A stretch of DNA of 64,000 bases, taken from positions 13,512,139 through 13,576,138 of the forward strand of contig NW_022097996.1 in assembly GCF_002288925.2 (NCBI RefSeq), in the 5' to 3' direction. Position numbers and translations under genes: made by a program. Numbering within the stretch: the stretch's first letter is position 1; each line of letters begins with the position of its first letter. This document shows positions 13,545 to 37,496 of the stretch, piece by piece. The stretch comes from Delphinapterus leucas (Eukaryota; Chordata; Mammalia; Artiodactyla; Monodontidae). A model generated the notes under the pieces. The model saw only the letters and a list, made by a program, of their open reading frames with translations, made no database searches and was not told the origin of the DNA.

Positions 13545-13775
13545 TCCTTTTAAAAAAAAATTGGAGTATAGTTGCTTTACAGTGTTGTGTTAGTTTCTGC
13601 TGTGTAGCAAGGTGAATCAGCCACGCGTATACAAATATCCCCTCTTCCTTGGATTTCCTTCCCATTTAGGTCACCACAGAGCATTGAGTAGAGTTCCCTG
13701 TGCTGTACAGTCTGTTCTCATTAGTTATCTATTTTATACATAGTAGTATATGTATGTCAATCCTAAATCCCTTTT
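13545..13775 (-). mobile_element. L1 3' UTR fragment in an ADAM7 intron
   Basis: The plus strand reads TTGGAGTATAGTTGCTTTAC, then AGGTCACCACAGAGCATTGA, then TTATACATAGTAGTATATGT, which is the antisense cetartiodactyl L1 3' UTR. It lies between the tail exon and the transmembrane exon of ADAM7, in the same orientation as the gene. Confidence 0.87.
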
Positions 13776-13971
13776 GATTCCAGTGTGCAGCAAAGTTTGG
13801 GAGTCACTGGGATAAACATTTCAATGAGAGCAAAGTGTGTAAAAGCCTGACTTATTACTAATCTACTTGGCCTTCAGTAAGAGGCCTATACTTTTCTCCC
13901 ATCTCTATGGCCATAAAGCTTACATAGTCTCAGTCATGGTCCCCTTCAACACACAGAGAATACAGACATAC

Positions 13972-14078
13972 CTTTGAACTTGCTTCAACTTAAATACATT
14001 TTTTGTAACGAATTAATACTATGACAACCACAACACCAGTAATAACCAGGATGAGCCCAACCACCAGGATGGAGATAT
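13972..14078 (-). pseudogene. ADAM7: ADAM7 transmembrane exon, +1 insertion and stop
   Basis: The sequence is 107 bases, acceptor AATGTTACAG, donor GTATGT. In the ancestral frame it encodes ISILVVGLILVITGVVVVIV then LIRYKKCI, a clear transmembrane helix with a basic stop-transfer end, after which TAA follows. Removing one T from the TTT of TGTATTTAAGTTGAAGC restores the KLKQVQ continuation and the expected 106-base length, so this is a 1-base insertion. It does not compensate for the 4-base shift upstream. Confidence 0.92.
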
Positions 14079-14603
14079 CTGTAACATTAAGACACATGAA
14101 CTTCAGCCAGGACATCAACTTTAGGATGATGGAATATTAACACTTAACTGAGCTGTTACAATTCTGCTTATTCCTTCCTTAAAGGGCTTTAATTCTCCCT
14201 CCACCGGTTATTTTTTTAAATAAAGTGAAAGACCAAAACATTGCACAAATTATTATCTGTATTAACAATTAACACTCCACCCAAGATTCCATTGTGCTTA
14301 AGGGAATCACAGTCAGCAGGAAAAGTTGGATTGTCAGTTATTGACTATAGAAAAGGCCTTATTGTGTTACGGCTTCTTAGAAGAACTCATCCAAATTTAA
14401 CTAGAAGGAGATATGTTCATTCTAAAAAGAAATTTTAGTAAATTCAAACTTGGGTATTTAAATATCCAATGTACCAAGAATTCCATACAAATCCATACAG
14501 AAATACAACATATGTGCAGTAGACTTAGAATATAAGCAAAAAGCATTCTCACTGGTCAGGCTTTTGATATATGAAAGATATTATATTAATCTAGGATGCT
14601 CAC

Positions 14604-14686
14604 TGGTAGGTAACCTTTAAGGTTTCCTCCCATTCCGCAGATGCCTGTACTGCCTCACACTGGCACTCAAGTTCACCATCATCCAC
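14604..14686 (-). pseudogene. ADAM7: ADAM7 EGF-like region exon 2, +4 frameshift
   Basis: The exon is 83 bases, acceptor TCTTCCAG, donor GTGAGC. It encodes VDDGELECQCEAVQASAEWE then ETLKVT. Phase with the next exon requires 79 bases. The extra four are a TACC duplicated in tandem just before the donor (plus strand 14604-14613 region). One cysteine of the EGF-like fold is replaced by tryptophan (AEWEE against VACEE in human). The frameshift throws the transmembrane exon out of frame. Confidence 0.9.
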
Positions 14687-15109
14687 CTGGAAGAGCCGTA
14701 AATCATAATTCATCAAAGGACTGAGGTAAGTTGTGTTTTGAAGCTCATTTAGCTTAGTGCCAGCTCTACATCAAACACACACACCCAAAAATACACACAC
14801 CCACGCACTCATGAACTTTTTATTGATTAATTAACGAAACTGCTTACCAAAATCAATGTTGGGAAAAATAAGCAAACAAAATACAAGGAGCAGCTGTCTT
14901 TGAAGATGGCCTTGGAACAAGAGAATGATCCTGACAAATTCAAAACCAGATGAGCCAGGTAGTTTGACTTATTTTTCCAGAAGCCATAAATCTTATTAAA
15001 TGAACAGCCCGGCTAGAGCTGGACATGTCATAGCCAAAGAGGAGACTCTAACTAGGCTTAGTAACAGTGAGATAATATTAACGTGGGAAAAAAGTGATGG
15101 CATAATGTT

Positions 15110-15300
15110 TAGTTCATCAAAGAGCATTGTGTAATGGTTAAGAACACACACTCTTTCTGTATTGAATTCTCAGCTTTTCCTTGCACATACCATCAGTGCG
15201 ACTGGTTCACCATCTCTGAAAGTGGGCATAGAAATAGTACTTATCTTTTAATGTTGTTATGAAGCTTTTAAAATTTAATATATATGTAAAATAATTGAAA
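15110..15300 (+). repeat. MIR SINE (diverged)
   Basis: The stretch starts near TGTGTAATGGTTAAGAACAC and continues to TCTGAAAGTGGGCATAGAAA and GTTGTTATGAAGCTTTT, the order of the MIR consensus. It lies in the intron between exons at 14604 and 15814. Confidence 0.65.
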
Positions 15301-15813
15301 GAGTACAACTCTATATACGTGTTACTGATTAGTTTGGCTTAGGAAAGATGTTACCCACACATGCAAACTGCTAGGTACTGCTAGTATTGAACAGTGTTAA
15401 ATGAGTGAAAAAAATTGCTTTTATTGTTTTTCTCAAAAGCTTTAGGCTATTGTTGATATTGGTGTAATTTAACTGTAAGTGAAATTATGATAGATCCAAT
15501 GTTAAACTTCAGGTTTAAACTTCATTCATATGTAAGCTCCTGGGTTTCTAGATTACCAGTCCAATGATAAGACATATACTTGCAACACTGGCATTATCTA
15601 TGTATAATACTTGGTTTGGCTTTTGGATCAATATTATTGATGATACATGAAAAAAATGGATCCCCAATGCATATTTTATTTAAAAATCACTATACATACA
15701 TATATACATACACGCTCATGTGCACACCTGCACTTATACATGGGCTCAGGAATGAAGTCTTGTGTAAATAAATGACTGGTAAGACACTAATTTGAAAAGG
15801 AGTCAAACCTTAC

Positions 15814-15894
15814 AGAATTTTCATTGCACTGAGAGGAGCAGTCGGTTGAATTGTAGGCCTGCGCAGTAGTCACACATTCACCATTGCTGCACAC
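15814..15894 (-). pseudogene. ADAM7: ADAM7 EGF-like region exon 1
   Basis: The exon is 81 bases, acceptor TTTCTAG, donor GTAAGG. It encodes 27 residues, VCSNGECVTTAQAYNSTDCS then SQCNENS, with four cysteines. Phase 0 at both ends; intact. Confidence 0.94.
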
Positions 15895-16429
15895 CTAGAA
15901 ATGAAGTCACCAAGATGAATTAGAATTACTTGCTCTTAGAATTTACATCATTTGTTCTGTTGTGAAAAACCACATGTAGAATCTTCTGTGGAAGAAGAAA
16001 TCCTCTATAAACATTCAATGGTTATTTGAAATGTGTACTGCACATTCAAATACTGTTGTATACAAACATTAATTATTATAATGTCTATGTCCTTATTAAT
16101 TCTTCAAATGTTAATCTATCAAAGATTCCACCACTGTAATTGCAGCGATTTCTTCTGTTACTTCTATCAGGTTTTCTTCTCATTTGATAAGGATCTGTGA
16201 TCGTTTATTTCACAGTTGCTGGTTGGGCATTTTGTCAAAATCAATTAATCTTCTTATTTATACTTATTACTTTCGTTTTAAATTACGCTCGTCTTGGGGG
16301 GTAGGTTTTATGACCAAATTACTGTTGTTGTGTTGCTTGTGGTTATTGCCTGGCTTATCTTAGCTCATTTATTTGTCAACTGTTATTTTTAGTTTTACCT
16401 GTTTCTTTAGAAAAAAAGCTTACATCTGG

Positions 16430-17095
16430 AAATGTTTTTCCAACTCTATTGAGGTATACTTAACAATTAAAAATTGTATATATTTAAAGTGTATATCGTG
16501 ATGACTTTAGGTACTCTTATACATTGTGAGATGACCACAAACAACCTAATTAACCCACCCATCACCTCAAATAGTTACTTTTTTTGTGATAACACCTAAG
16601 ATCTACTTCTCAGAAAATTTCAGGTACACATTACGGTATTATTAACTATAGTCACCATGCTTTACATTAGATCTCCAGAAGTTATTCATTTTATAATAGA
16701 GAGTTTGTATCCTTTAACCAATGTCTCTCTGTTTTCCCTACCCCTCATCCTCAGCAACCATCATTCTCCTTCCTGCTTCTGTGACTTTAATTTTTTTAGA
16801 TTCCACATATAAGCGAGATCATACAGTATTTGTCTTTCTGTGTCTGGCTTATTTTGCTTAGCATAAGTGAAATATACAAGTTCATCCATGTTGTTAAAAA
16901 GGATTTCTATTTTTTAAGGCTAAATAATATTCATATATATATATATATGAAGTCACATATATGTGTATATATATATTTACATATATAATCACATTTTCAT
17001 TATCCATTCACCTGTCCAAGGACATTTCAATTGTTTCCATTGGCTATTGTGAATAATGTTGCAGTGAATACGAAAGTGCAGATATCACTTCAACT
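16430..17095 (-). mobile_element. L1M 3' end in an ADAM7 intron
   Basis: The antisense old L1 3' end is recognised from TATTGAGGTATACTTAACAA, TTAACCCACCCATCACCTCA, TCCACATATAAGCGAGATCA, ATCCATTCACCTGTCCAAGG and CCATTGGCTATTGTGAATAA. An AT microsatellite at about 16934-16980 interrupts it. Confidence 0.8.
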
Positions 17096-20226
<3,131 letters not shown>

Positions 20227-20564
20227 CTGAAGGAAAGGAGGAGTATTCTCACACTTGGGACCAGAAATACAATAGAACTTTAGAGACTAGGTTGGAAGTG
20301 AAGTGGCCTGGTCACGTTTTTCTAAACCAGGCTTGTCAGAGCCCAGGAGAGGCTGGGTAAACTGTTGGACCCTGTTTCCTGACCCTGGAAACTGAGATGA
20401 GTAGACAAAGATGTAAAATGATTGTATTTCTTTATGATATCTATGTAATTCTCATAAAGCAATATTAGCTCAAGTTTACAGGAGAATATTTCTTATTAGT
20501 AATTTGAATTAGCATAACTTTAATCAGGATATTAAGATTTCCTTCTTACTCTTTCTTGCGTGGA

Positions 20565-20770
20565 GCACATCAGTTGATTCTCATAACAAATCTATGAAGT
20601 TGCTATCATTATAACCCCCTCTTTACAGATTAGGCTGCAATTGGAAGTGAGAGAAGTTAAGCTACTGCCCATTTTTAGGATTATATTTAGAAGCAAAGTT
20701 GAACTTGATTCTAGGTTTTTTTTATTGTTGTTTACAGTCCAAATCCTGTTTGGGGGCACACAGAAAGCCT
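20565..20770 (-). repeat. MIR SINE
   Basis: The antisense MIR order is seen: TTGATTCTCATAACAAATCT, then CATTATAACCCCCTCTTTAC, then GAAGTTAAGCTACTGCCC. Intronic. Confidence 0.7.
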
Positions 20771-21227
20771 TGCCAAATGTCAGAAACAAACCCAGAAGTG
20801 GGGGTCAGCACATGCTTTTTAAAAATCAGATCTAGCATCCAATTGTCCCATTCTGTCTTCAACTTCAGCGTCTACCTTTCTTCTGATGGCTTTCCTTCTT
20901 TTTTTCCTCTTCTCCCCTTTTCTACTTATTTTCACCCTCCTTCTGTTTGCTTCTTTCTCTCCTTTTTTGTAGCTTCTTTTCCTCTCTTTCTTCCTAAGAA
21001 TCTTAAACCTTTCCCATCTTTCCTCCTTGTGTTCCATGACTTTCAGTTACAAAATACAGAACATAAATGCCGGTTAATTCCATCAGGGATGTGTGCTCTC
21101 TCCCTTCTTGCTTCCCTTTCTTCCTAATCTCCTCAGTAAAAACAGGCTGGCAGCTGTCAGAACAAGAGCTGTTCTGATTTTGCAAAACACTCTCAGAGGG
21201 CACGTACTTTTCTTTACAAGGCACTTA

Positions 21228-21425
<198 letters not shown>

Positions 21426-21719
21426 TCAGTGTCATGTAGCAGTGAAGCAGAATGGGACAACTGAATAACTTAAAAACTATCCTATTGCCTCGGGAGGATA
21501 TTTTAGGAAGGAATATGAATATAAAAAAGAAACATACCTTAACTCACATACTGAGCTAGTCAATTAATATTAGAGGTAAAGTCAATGAATATGAAAGGTA
21601 TTATTCAGAAAGGTGCCAGGTGCCAATATCTGGCACAAATGGCATTATCTCCAATCTTGTCCCCAGATTCCTAAGGGACAGTAACAGAAATAACGGCTGT
21701 TATCTTTATCAATCATTCA

Positions 21720-23080
<1,361 letters not shown>

Positions 23081-23083
23081 TTA

Positions 23084-23262
23084 GGGCTTTCCTGGTGGCG
23101 CAGTGGTTGGGAATCCGCCTGCCAATGCAGGGGATGTGGGTTCGTGCCCCGGTCTGGGAAGATCCCACATGCCGCGGAGCGGCTAGGCCCCTGAGCCATG
23201 GCCGCTGAGCCTGCGCATCTGGAACCTAGGCCTGCGTACCGCAAAAAAAAAAAAAAAAAAAA
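23084..23262 (+). mobile_element. CHR-type SINE, 27 bases upstream of an ADAM7 acceptor
   Basis: The element opens GGGCTTTCCTGGTGGCGCAG, has the tRNA-like head through GGTTCGTGCCCCGGTCTGGG and ends with an A-tail at 23243-23262. A short repeat of AAAAATTAG lies on each side. The orientation is antisense to the gene. Compared with the other copies here it lacks about 30 bases near the 3' end. The exon it neighbours is 22967-23056. Confidence 0.93.
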
Positions 23263-23944
23263 TTAGAAGCAGTTTGTAGTTTGGCTCCTGTTCGAAGAGT
23301 TAATTTGTGGTGCTTCTATGCAATTTAGCCACAATTGTTTTTCAGAGTTAAATCCAAATGCATGGTCCTTGGCTATGATATGTATACAAAGACTACTGCT
23401 TGCAACTGGTGTTTGGGACTTTTACTTTGTTTCCTTCCCTTGTGCTGTTCAGTACTCCACAGCTAATGATTCTCACTGGTAGCATACAAAGCCCAAAGTT
23501 TGTGACCTTCCATTCTCCTGATGACTTCTGTTCTCTGGAAGAGTCCTGCTGCTTCTCATGCTAAATGTTGGGTGTGAGACTTCTGATTTTATATTTTCCT
23601 CAAGATGCTAAATATTTCTGGCTGAACTTTTAACAAAATGCATCGTTAGATAATAATAACAGGATGGACACTTAGACCCTATCTGCTGAAACAAAGTTAA
23701 GACTGCAAAATATTGTCTGCATCCTGTCATGTAAGGTACTTCAAGTGTTGGAATGAAACCGTAGAACTATTCCAAAAAATGCACATAGGCAAAAGCATCA
23801 CTTTCCAAAGTTAGGATTCTCTTTCCATTTAATCTGAGACATTTGAAAAATAGAAGCTGTAACCTCTGGACCTTCGCTGCCTCCGCTCTGATCTTGGAGT
23901 CTCTTCATAGCCAGAGTGAATTTTGAATTGTGCAGTGTCTAGAG

Positions 23945-24115
23945 CATAGCTACTTAAAATGTGGTCCTTGGACCGGTGGCCTTAGACAACCTTGCAGGTT
24001 GGTAGGAATAGGATCTCAGTTCCACTCCAGACCTACTGAATCAGAATCCACATTTTAACAACATGCCCAGGTGATTTATGAGCACTTGATAATGTGAGAA
24101 GTCATTATCTAGGAC
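23945..24115 (+). repeat. MER5A-like hAT DNA transposon
   Basis: The stretch runs GTGGTCCTTGGACC, then CAGACCTACTGAATCAGAAT, then CCACATTTTAACAACATGCC and CAGGTGATTTATGAGCAC, the landmark order of MER5A. Intronic. Confidence 0.75.
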
Positions 24116-24625
24116 ACATACCTATATGATGACCTCTTGAAAGAAAAAGCTCCTATGTTAGAGGAAAGCAGAATAAGAATTAATTTAAAATATGCCTCCA
24201 AGGCTTATTCTAAATGTACCAGAGACTGCAATGAATATGTGTAAGATTAGAAGGTTTCTGCTCAATTAACTTTTCTAATAATGTGAACTGGTCAACAGGG
24301 ATATAGACTAACCTCATAAGACCCTGAGTAAAACTCGATTGACTGACTGTGAGGGATTTTGTAGAACAGATTCCTACTGTGCATGAGAGATCAGACTTAA
24401 CGACACCTATGAGCCCTTCTCACAAGAAGAGCCAATTAGTGTATAAACCAGGCTAATGTGATGCTTTGAATCTCCAGCAAGATCATTACATGACTTGGTA
24501 AGAAGCCTTGCATTGAGGCTGCACCAACAACTTGTTTCCATTTTTTTTTTTTTTAAAGCACAGTTTTTAAAGCTTTATAAGAATTACCATGGTTGATTAA
24601 TGGCTACATCCCTGTCTAGATTCTA

Positions 24626-24877
<252 letters not shown>

Positions 24878-25059
24878 TTAATCATTTCAATGCATAGTGG
24901 TAGAACAGCTATGAAAGTTCTATGAAGAATTTAGAACAAAAAAACATACGTAAATGATAGACTCAAGGTCCATTTACCTTTTTTACTCTTGTCTCACTGT
25001 TACAGCAGAGTAGTAGCTGGGCTCTTTATTATAGAAAATGTCTTATTGAAACACAGCCA

Positions 25060-25325
25060 ACACATACTATTTTAGTGAAAATACTCAGACTATATATCCT
25101 CCAGAATATCCTTCCTGAAGCCCATGGTTCTGACCAATTGTGCCTGCTACTCCCATATCACTTTTTATTTGCCCCACTTGAAATAATTTATATATTTGCC
25201 TACCATCCATGCAAGAATACAAGCTTCTCAATACAGGGACTGACTCGTGTTCAAAGTTTTTAAAAATAAGCACTAGTTAACACAGTGCCTGGCACAAAGT
25301 AGTTCTCTATAAACATTTTCTGAAA
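25060..25325 (+). repeat. L2 3'-end fragment
   Basis: A decayed block ends with CAAGCTTCTCAATACAGGGA, CACAGTGCCTGGCACAAAGT and AGTTCTCTATAAACATTTTC, the typical closing sequence of L2. Intronic to ADAM7. Confidence 0.7.
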
Positions 25326-25690
25326 CAAACTATTAATATATAGTACGCTCTTACACATCTTAGGAATGTGATATATTTCTTTTTAAGCTGAAACTTGCCT
25401 CCCTTCCATCTTCCTTTTGTTTTGACTCCTTTGTCATTATTATTGATACAATGATTGGATACAGATGGACTTTTAAAGTCTTGGATACGTTTGAGTGGGA
25501 TGTTATGGTCCCCCCAAAATATTACTAATTATGTAGATAATGATGTAAAATTAGATATCAGTTACTGAGTTCTTACCCAGGAGATAGTAGGAAAATTCCA
25601 GATAATAACAATATGTCCCTACAATATTGAGTTTTACTCAAAGCCACTCCCCCAATATTGAAATATATTCTCTATGTTGTTTAAGCCTCA

Positions 25691-31079
<5,389 letters not shown>

Positions 31080-31880
31080 TATGAGCCCCCAGTCTGAACT
31101 GAAAATCTTTAGTAAAAGTTCAGCAATGTGCAACAATCTTGGAGATGGGACCCCAAGGAGAGAGATAGAGTCTTATATTTGGGTCAGTGTTAGAGGAGTA
31201 ATAAAGACAGTTGCAAGATATAAGAAACAGGAGAAGCAGCACTTGAGATCACCCCCAGAGCAAAGCCAGTACTGGGTGTGGGAGCTCCCCACTATGCCCA
31301 GGAAAGGGATTAATTTATATCCAAGGCTAACGGTAGCTCGCAGCCCCTCCAATCCTGTTTGGGAAATTGAGAGTACCCTGAAGCAATTCCTCCGCCTCCT
31401 GCCCATGCTAGGGGGCTGAGACAGCCCTGCGCACTGTGGAGAGTGTTTTCCAGCCCCATCTGACCCGAAGGGCTGGTGAGAACACCTGAAAGATGTGCAT
31501 CCCAGTGGTGCTCAAGCTGAGAGAAGGGCAGACAGAGCCAGTAGTCTGCAAGCAAAGCCAGTACTCCTATTCAGCTGGGAAACTTGGGGTCAGCTGGAGT
31601 TAAGGCAACAAAGAGCTTTACCAGTTTCAGGGCTGCTTCTCCTGCTGTGCGCAAGCAGGGAATTTAATTTGCAGCCCCACTCATTGCTGAATATAGACTT
31701 CAGCCTGTCTGACCAGGGACCCTCTCTGTGAGACGCTACATAGCCCATTCAACTGCAGAACTTGAACAGAGTTCAGCCCGTGGCTTCCCCCATCTGTGGA
31801 GCAAAACTGGTGGCCTCATCTAACCTGGGAATTCAGTGCACTCAGGTCTGATTCAGGCCCCAAACATCCTAGTGAAAAAC
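31080..31880. repeat. GC-richer interspersed block, unclassified
   Basis: This stretch is clearly richer in G and C than the surrounding intron and carries CpG-bearing segments such as GGTAGCTCGCAGCCCC and CTGACCCGAAGGGCTGG. It lies within an ADAM7 intron but does not splice into the frame. The texture suggests an old retrotransposon 5' region (L1M 5' UTR or an endogenous-retrovirus LTR or internal part). No family could be assigned by eye. Confidence 0.4.
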
Positions 31881-32495
31881 TAGAAAAAGATCAAATGTCC
31901 TTCAACTGGTGAATGCAAAAACCACTGATCTAAAGGAGCGATTTCTTACAACGTCTTTCTTTGGGACCTCTTTATCCTGGTAATGGAGCTGGTTGGAAGG
32001 AGTCAGCTTTAAAAAGATGTGTATAATTCACAGTCTTGCTTCTTTGACAGGATAGTAGTTCATTTCATGTTAGACGAATTAATCATTTTAGTGAATTTTA
32101 CAGAAATATTTCCCCTGATTTCTCTGTCTAAACATGGGCAATAAATTATAGCTTGAAAGACTTTTTGCTATGCAAAGGTCATGGAAGAGTGATTTAAAAT
32201 AGTGGATTTGATTTACTCATGATGGGTATTCAAATCTTTGTACATTGCTTTATAAATTTTGTGATAGTGACCAATATTTCAAACTTACGTAAATATTAAG
32301 TCTCATTTACTTAGAAAACAAAAAACTTAGAGCTATGATGCATTTGTTGCTGTGATTTTTTTTTTCAATGGAATTTTGCTAGACTACTTGGTGAACTATT
32401 ATGTTTTGGGCTGTCTTAATATTAGTATTACTACAAAAATCCAGCAGAGATCTATCCTAAAAGTTTCTTTCCATTTGTGTTTTTGGCTTGATTCA

Positions 32496-32597
<102 letters not shown>

Positions 32598-33329
32598 TCA
32601 AATCAATAATCATTAATCATAGGAGTTGAATAAAAATTCAACATCATGAGATATTTCGAAGAAAAAAATTCATTGGCTTTCCTTCCAGAGGGCTAAAATA
32701 TCTGGGCAACTTATGCAGAAGTACATGTTTTGTATAAAATAACTAGATATAGCAGTTTCAAAAGTCATGCTTCACCTTGGCACTACTTTAAGGTTTTCTT
32801 TATGACTCTGTTCCCTCTTCACATTAAATATATTACATTACGTTGATTTATTAAACCAACTGATAAGTGTGCTTTAGAGTCCATATTCATAACAAAACTT
32901 ATTAAAGCTCCACAGCAACCATTACATTGCAAAAAACAACTTTGTCAGCACTCCTGTATCCATGGTGGCTGCAAACTAAGGAGCATATAATCAAGGACCT
33001 GGAGCCAGGGATAGGATGGAGAGGGGCAAGAAATTGTGGTTTCCCCTCCTTTCTCTCCAGGAAAAGGCTAAGAAGACAAAGCAGTTTCCTGCTCCAGCTA
33101 ATTTTCTATGTTGTTCTCTTCTTACAAATGGATTCCCTATTTGTACTTGTTCTCAACATTATCAGTTTAGACCTAATAAAATACACTTAATAATAACATA
33201 AGGTATCCCGTAGAGATAAATGCAAATGGTCAAGCTTCTTTTATAATAATAATTTAAAAAAAGCCTTTTCTGAATGCTGCAATTATCCTATAGTTAACAT
33301 TCCATTGCTCGCCTGTTATCTTATATATC

Positions 33330-33665
33330 TGAATACCCCCAAAGATATTACATTAAAATCTCTTTAATTTTCATTTCCTACCCACTCCTCAACTTACTAC
33401 TCATTGATTTAAATGCCACTATTCTACTGAAACTATTCCTGATAGGCCCATAAATGTCCTCTTAATTATCAAACCCATTGCATTACTAGAATAAATCTTC
33501 ATTGTTATGCACACTTTTTCTTTTGATATGTGCTGGATTGGGTTTGCAAATATTTTTAGGGTATTGGCAGTCGTATTTGTAAGTGAAATTGGCTTATAAT
33601 TTTACTTTCTTGTCTGGATTTGTTATCAGTGTCATCATAGGTTGTTATGGTAATGACTCTTAAGG
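33330..33665 (-). mobile_element. old L1 ORF2 remnant, left part
   Basis: The plus strand contains ATTGGGTTTGCAAATATTTT, GAAATTGGCTTATAATTTTA and TCTGGATTTGTTATCAGTGT, the antisense of the L1 ORF2 reverse-transcriptase region. The same element appears to resume after the LTR at 33680-34025. Confidence 0.65.
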
Positions 33666-33679
33666 AATCACTCTTCCGG

Positions 33680-34025
33680 GTATCTGCACCGATGTGTGGT
33701 TCCCTCAACCATTGATTCTAGACTTGGCCATATGACTTTAGTTAATAAGACATTTATAAGTGTCCTATAAGCGGAAGCTTGAAAAGCTCTTGTACATTGA
33801 AGCCTGGTCTCTCATGATGTTTTGATGCCCAGCTATAATACCAGAAGAATGGGCTTGCCTACTGGGGACACATGGGCCAAACCCAACACTATGTACCAGA
33901 CAAGTGGCTAAGGCCAGGTTACACCATCCAGCCAGCCCAGTGGAACCACCAGATTACTGCAACTGTATAAATGACCCACACTAAGTTTTGGGTAGTTTGT
34001 TACACAGCAGTAGATAACTAATATG
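33680..34025 (+). mobile_element. MLT1-like MaLR LTR
   Basis: The block runs from GTGTGGTTCCCTCAACCATT through GGGCCAAACCCAACACTATG and ends CACTAAGTTTTGGGTAGTTT then GTTACACAGCAGTAGATAAC, the characteristic end of MLT1 LTRs. It is a solo LTR of an ancient endogenous retrovirus-like element, sitting inside an older L1. Confidence 0.75.
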
Positions 34026-34029
34026 AACG

Positions 34030-35770
34030 TTATAATAACTATGAAATGTGTGAAGAATGTTTCCTATTCTTGAAAACAGTGTATAAAAGATGGGGTTTTC
34101 TGTTACAGTAAATTTTGGTAAAAATTTGTCTTTAAACTCATCTGAGCCTAGTTATTTGTCAGTAGATTGTGGACTACTTGTTTAACTTTAAAACTATGTT
34201 ATGTTCTTTTTGGAGTTTCCTATTTCTTCTCAAGTCAGCTTCTTAACATTGTACTACATTCTTCTTCTCATAAATTTATTGGCACAAGGTTGTACATATA
34301 TTTTTTAATGATATATCTATAACCTTTCCTATATTTATAGTTATGTTTTTCTTTCATTCCTAATTTTATTTGTACTTCTATTTTTGTCTTAATAAGTATT
34401 GTCAGAAGTTCCTCTATTTCATTTATCTTTCCAAGGAACTAGCATTTGACTTTGTTTCTTTTTGTCTTGTGCTTTTTATCAATTTTACTCATTCTTAAAA
34501 TTATTTTTCCTTCTCTTTTTTGGTTTTATTCTGTGTTTATGTTCTAACTTTTCCAGTTAGACTCTTAATTCATTAAATTTCTTTCTTTTTTAATATAAAT
34601 GTTTGTCTACAAATGTCCTTCTAATTACTGTTATGCCACCTGCATCTAGAAAGATTTATCTCAACTAATGTTTTCTTTTTGCTATTATAAATATTTCATA
34701 CTTTCAGATTTGACTTGTTTAGTCAATTAATATTTGGCAATGTATTTTTCTTTTAGTTTCCAAATCAATTTTCGTTTTGTAGTCTAGTTTAACAATTTTT
34801 TTGTTATACCTTCCAATTTGGTTGTGGTTAAAAAAAAGCGGTGATCTTCTCCATATATATCTTTCCTATCTGTTTTACTTCCTTTGTGGCAAAATGTCAG
34901 TTTAATTCTTGAAAATGTTTTGTTTGAACTTGAAATGAATACATATTGTCTTTTTTCTGGTTGCAGTATACATCTACCAATTGATTAGATCAAACCTATA
35001 TTTATGTGGTTCAAATCTTTTCTATTTTTGTTGAATGTTTTCCCCGCTTAGCCTAAAATTTTCTAATAGAGATGTAAAAAACAACCCTTCTTACCCTGTA
35101 ACCATGTTTTTTTTTGTTGTTGTTATATATCTTTTTATACTCTGCTGTAAGATGTATAATCTGAAATATCGTTGGATGATTTGCAGTTCTTGGAGAGCTC
35201 ATTCTTCTTTTCATTATGTTGGTTGACTCTTCCTCGTGTGATTAGTTTTACCTTGGATATGATTATAGGGCATTTTTGACTTGGAGCCTAGCAGTTTACC
35301 GAATTTCTGATCAGTTTTTTTGTTGAAAGCTTGGCGTGGCATTTCTGTATCTAAAGAAAAGTATGTCATGCTCCACATCAGTGCAGGACACAGGCTTAGG
35401 ATTTTGTTTTCCCATGCATAACATTTTCCCTGCCCATTGCTACAGGCAGACAAACAAAACGTTTCCTTTCTCTTTGCAGTTTCACTAGAGAGCTTTTCCA
35501 GTTCCCTTTCAGAGATGGGACAGCCCTTTGTGGCTCTGGGCCTTATGCAATATATTCTATATACTGTGTGTTGTGTCACCATGCCTTTGAATTTTAGTTA
35601 CTGTTTTGATGGAGATTCTCTGCCTCATTTTTAGCACTTGGAGATTTTCTGTGTTTTTTTAGCTCAACTATAGATGGTGAACATATTTTCAATTTTTTGA
35701 ATTTGTTCATCATTTCCATATGTTCATAATGTGGAGGGAGGTTCTATTTTGGCTTAGTCTGCTATACTGC
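34030..35770 (-). mobile_element. old L1 ORF2 remnant, right part
   Basis: The antisense ORF2 text continues, for example CTATTTCATTTATCTTTCCA then AGGAACTAGCATTTGACTTT, and a long T-rich stretch to about 35770. It is interrupted by many changes, with no usable ORF. It occupies most of the ADAM7 intron between exons 32514-32582 and 35936-35989. Confidence 0.6.
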
Positions 35771-35935
35771 CAAAGGACATTATCATCTCTTATATATGTC
35801 TGTTTGGGGAAGCTAAAAACAGAACATTGAACCTGGAATGGAATTCTGATTGAAATACTACTTTCTCTTTGTTAAAAATCACAACTATGGTTTTATAAGA
35901 ATGAATGGGGAGCAAATGTTTCTCTGAAAACTTAC

Positions 35936-35989
35936 CATGTTATCATCAGCAACAATGAACAGTTCAATATACTTTTCTCTTTCCATACT
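35936..35989 (-). pseudogene. ADAM7: ADAM7 metalloprotease-like exon 1
   Basis: The exon is 54 bases, acceptor TTTCCAG, donor GTAAGT. It encodes 18 residues, SMEREKYIELFIVADDNM. The KYIELFIVADD strand is the first beta strand of the reprolysin-type domain. Phase 0 at both ends; intact. Confidence 0.94.
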
Positions 35990-37496
<1,507 letters not shown>

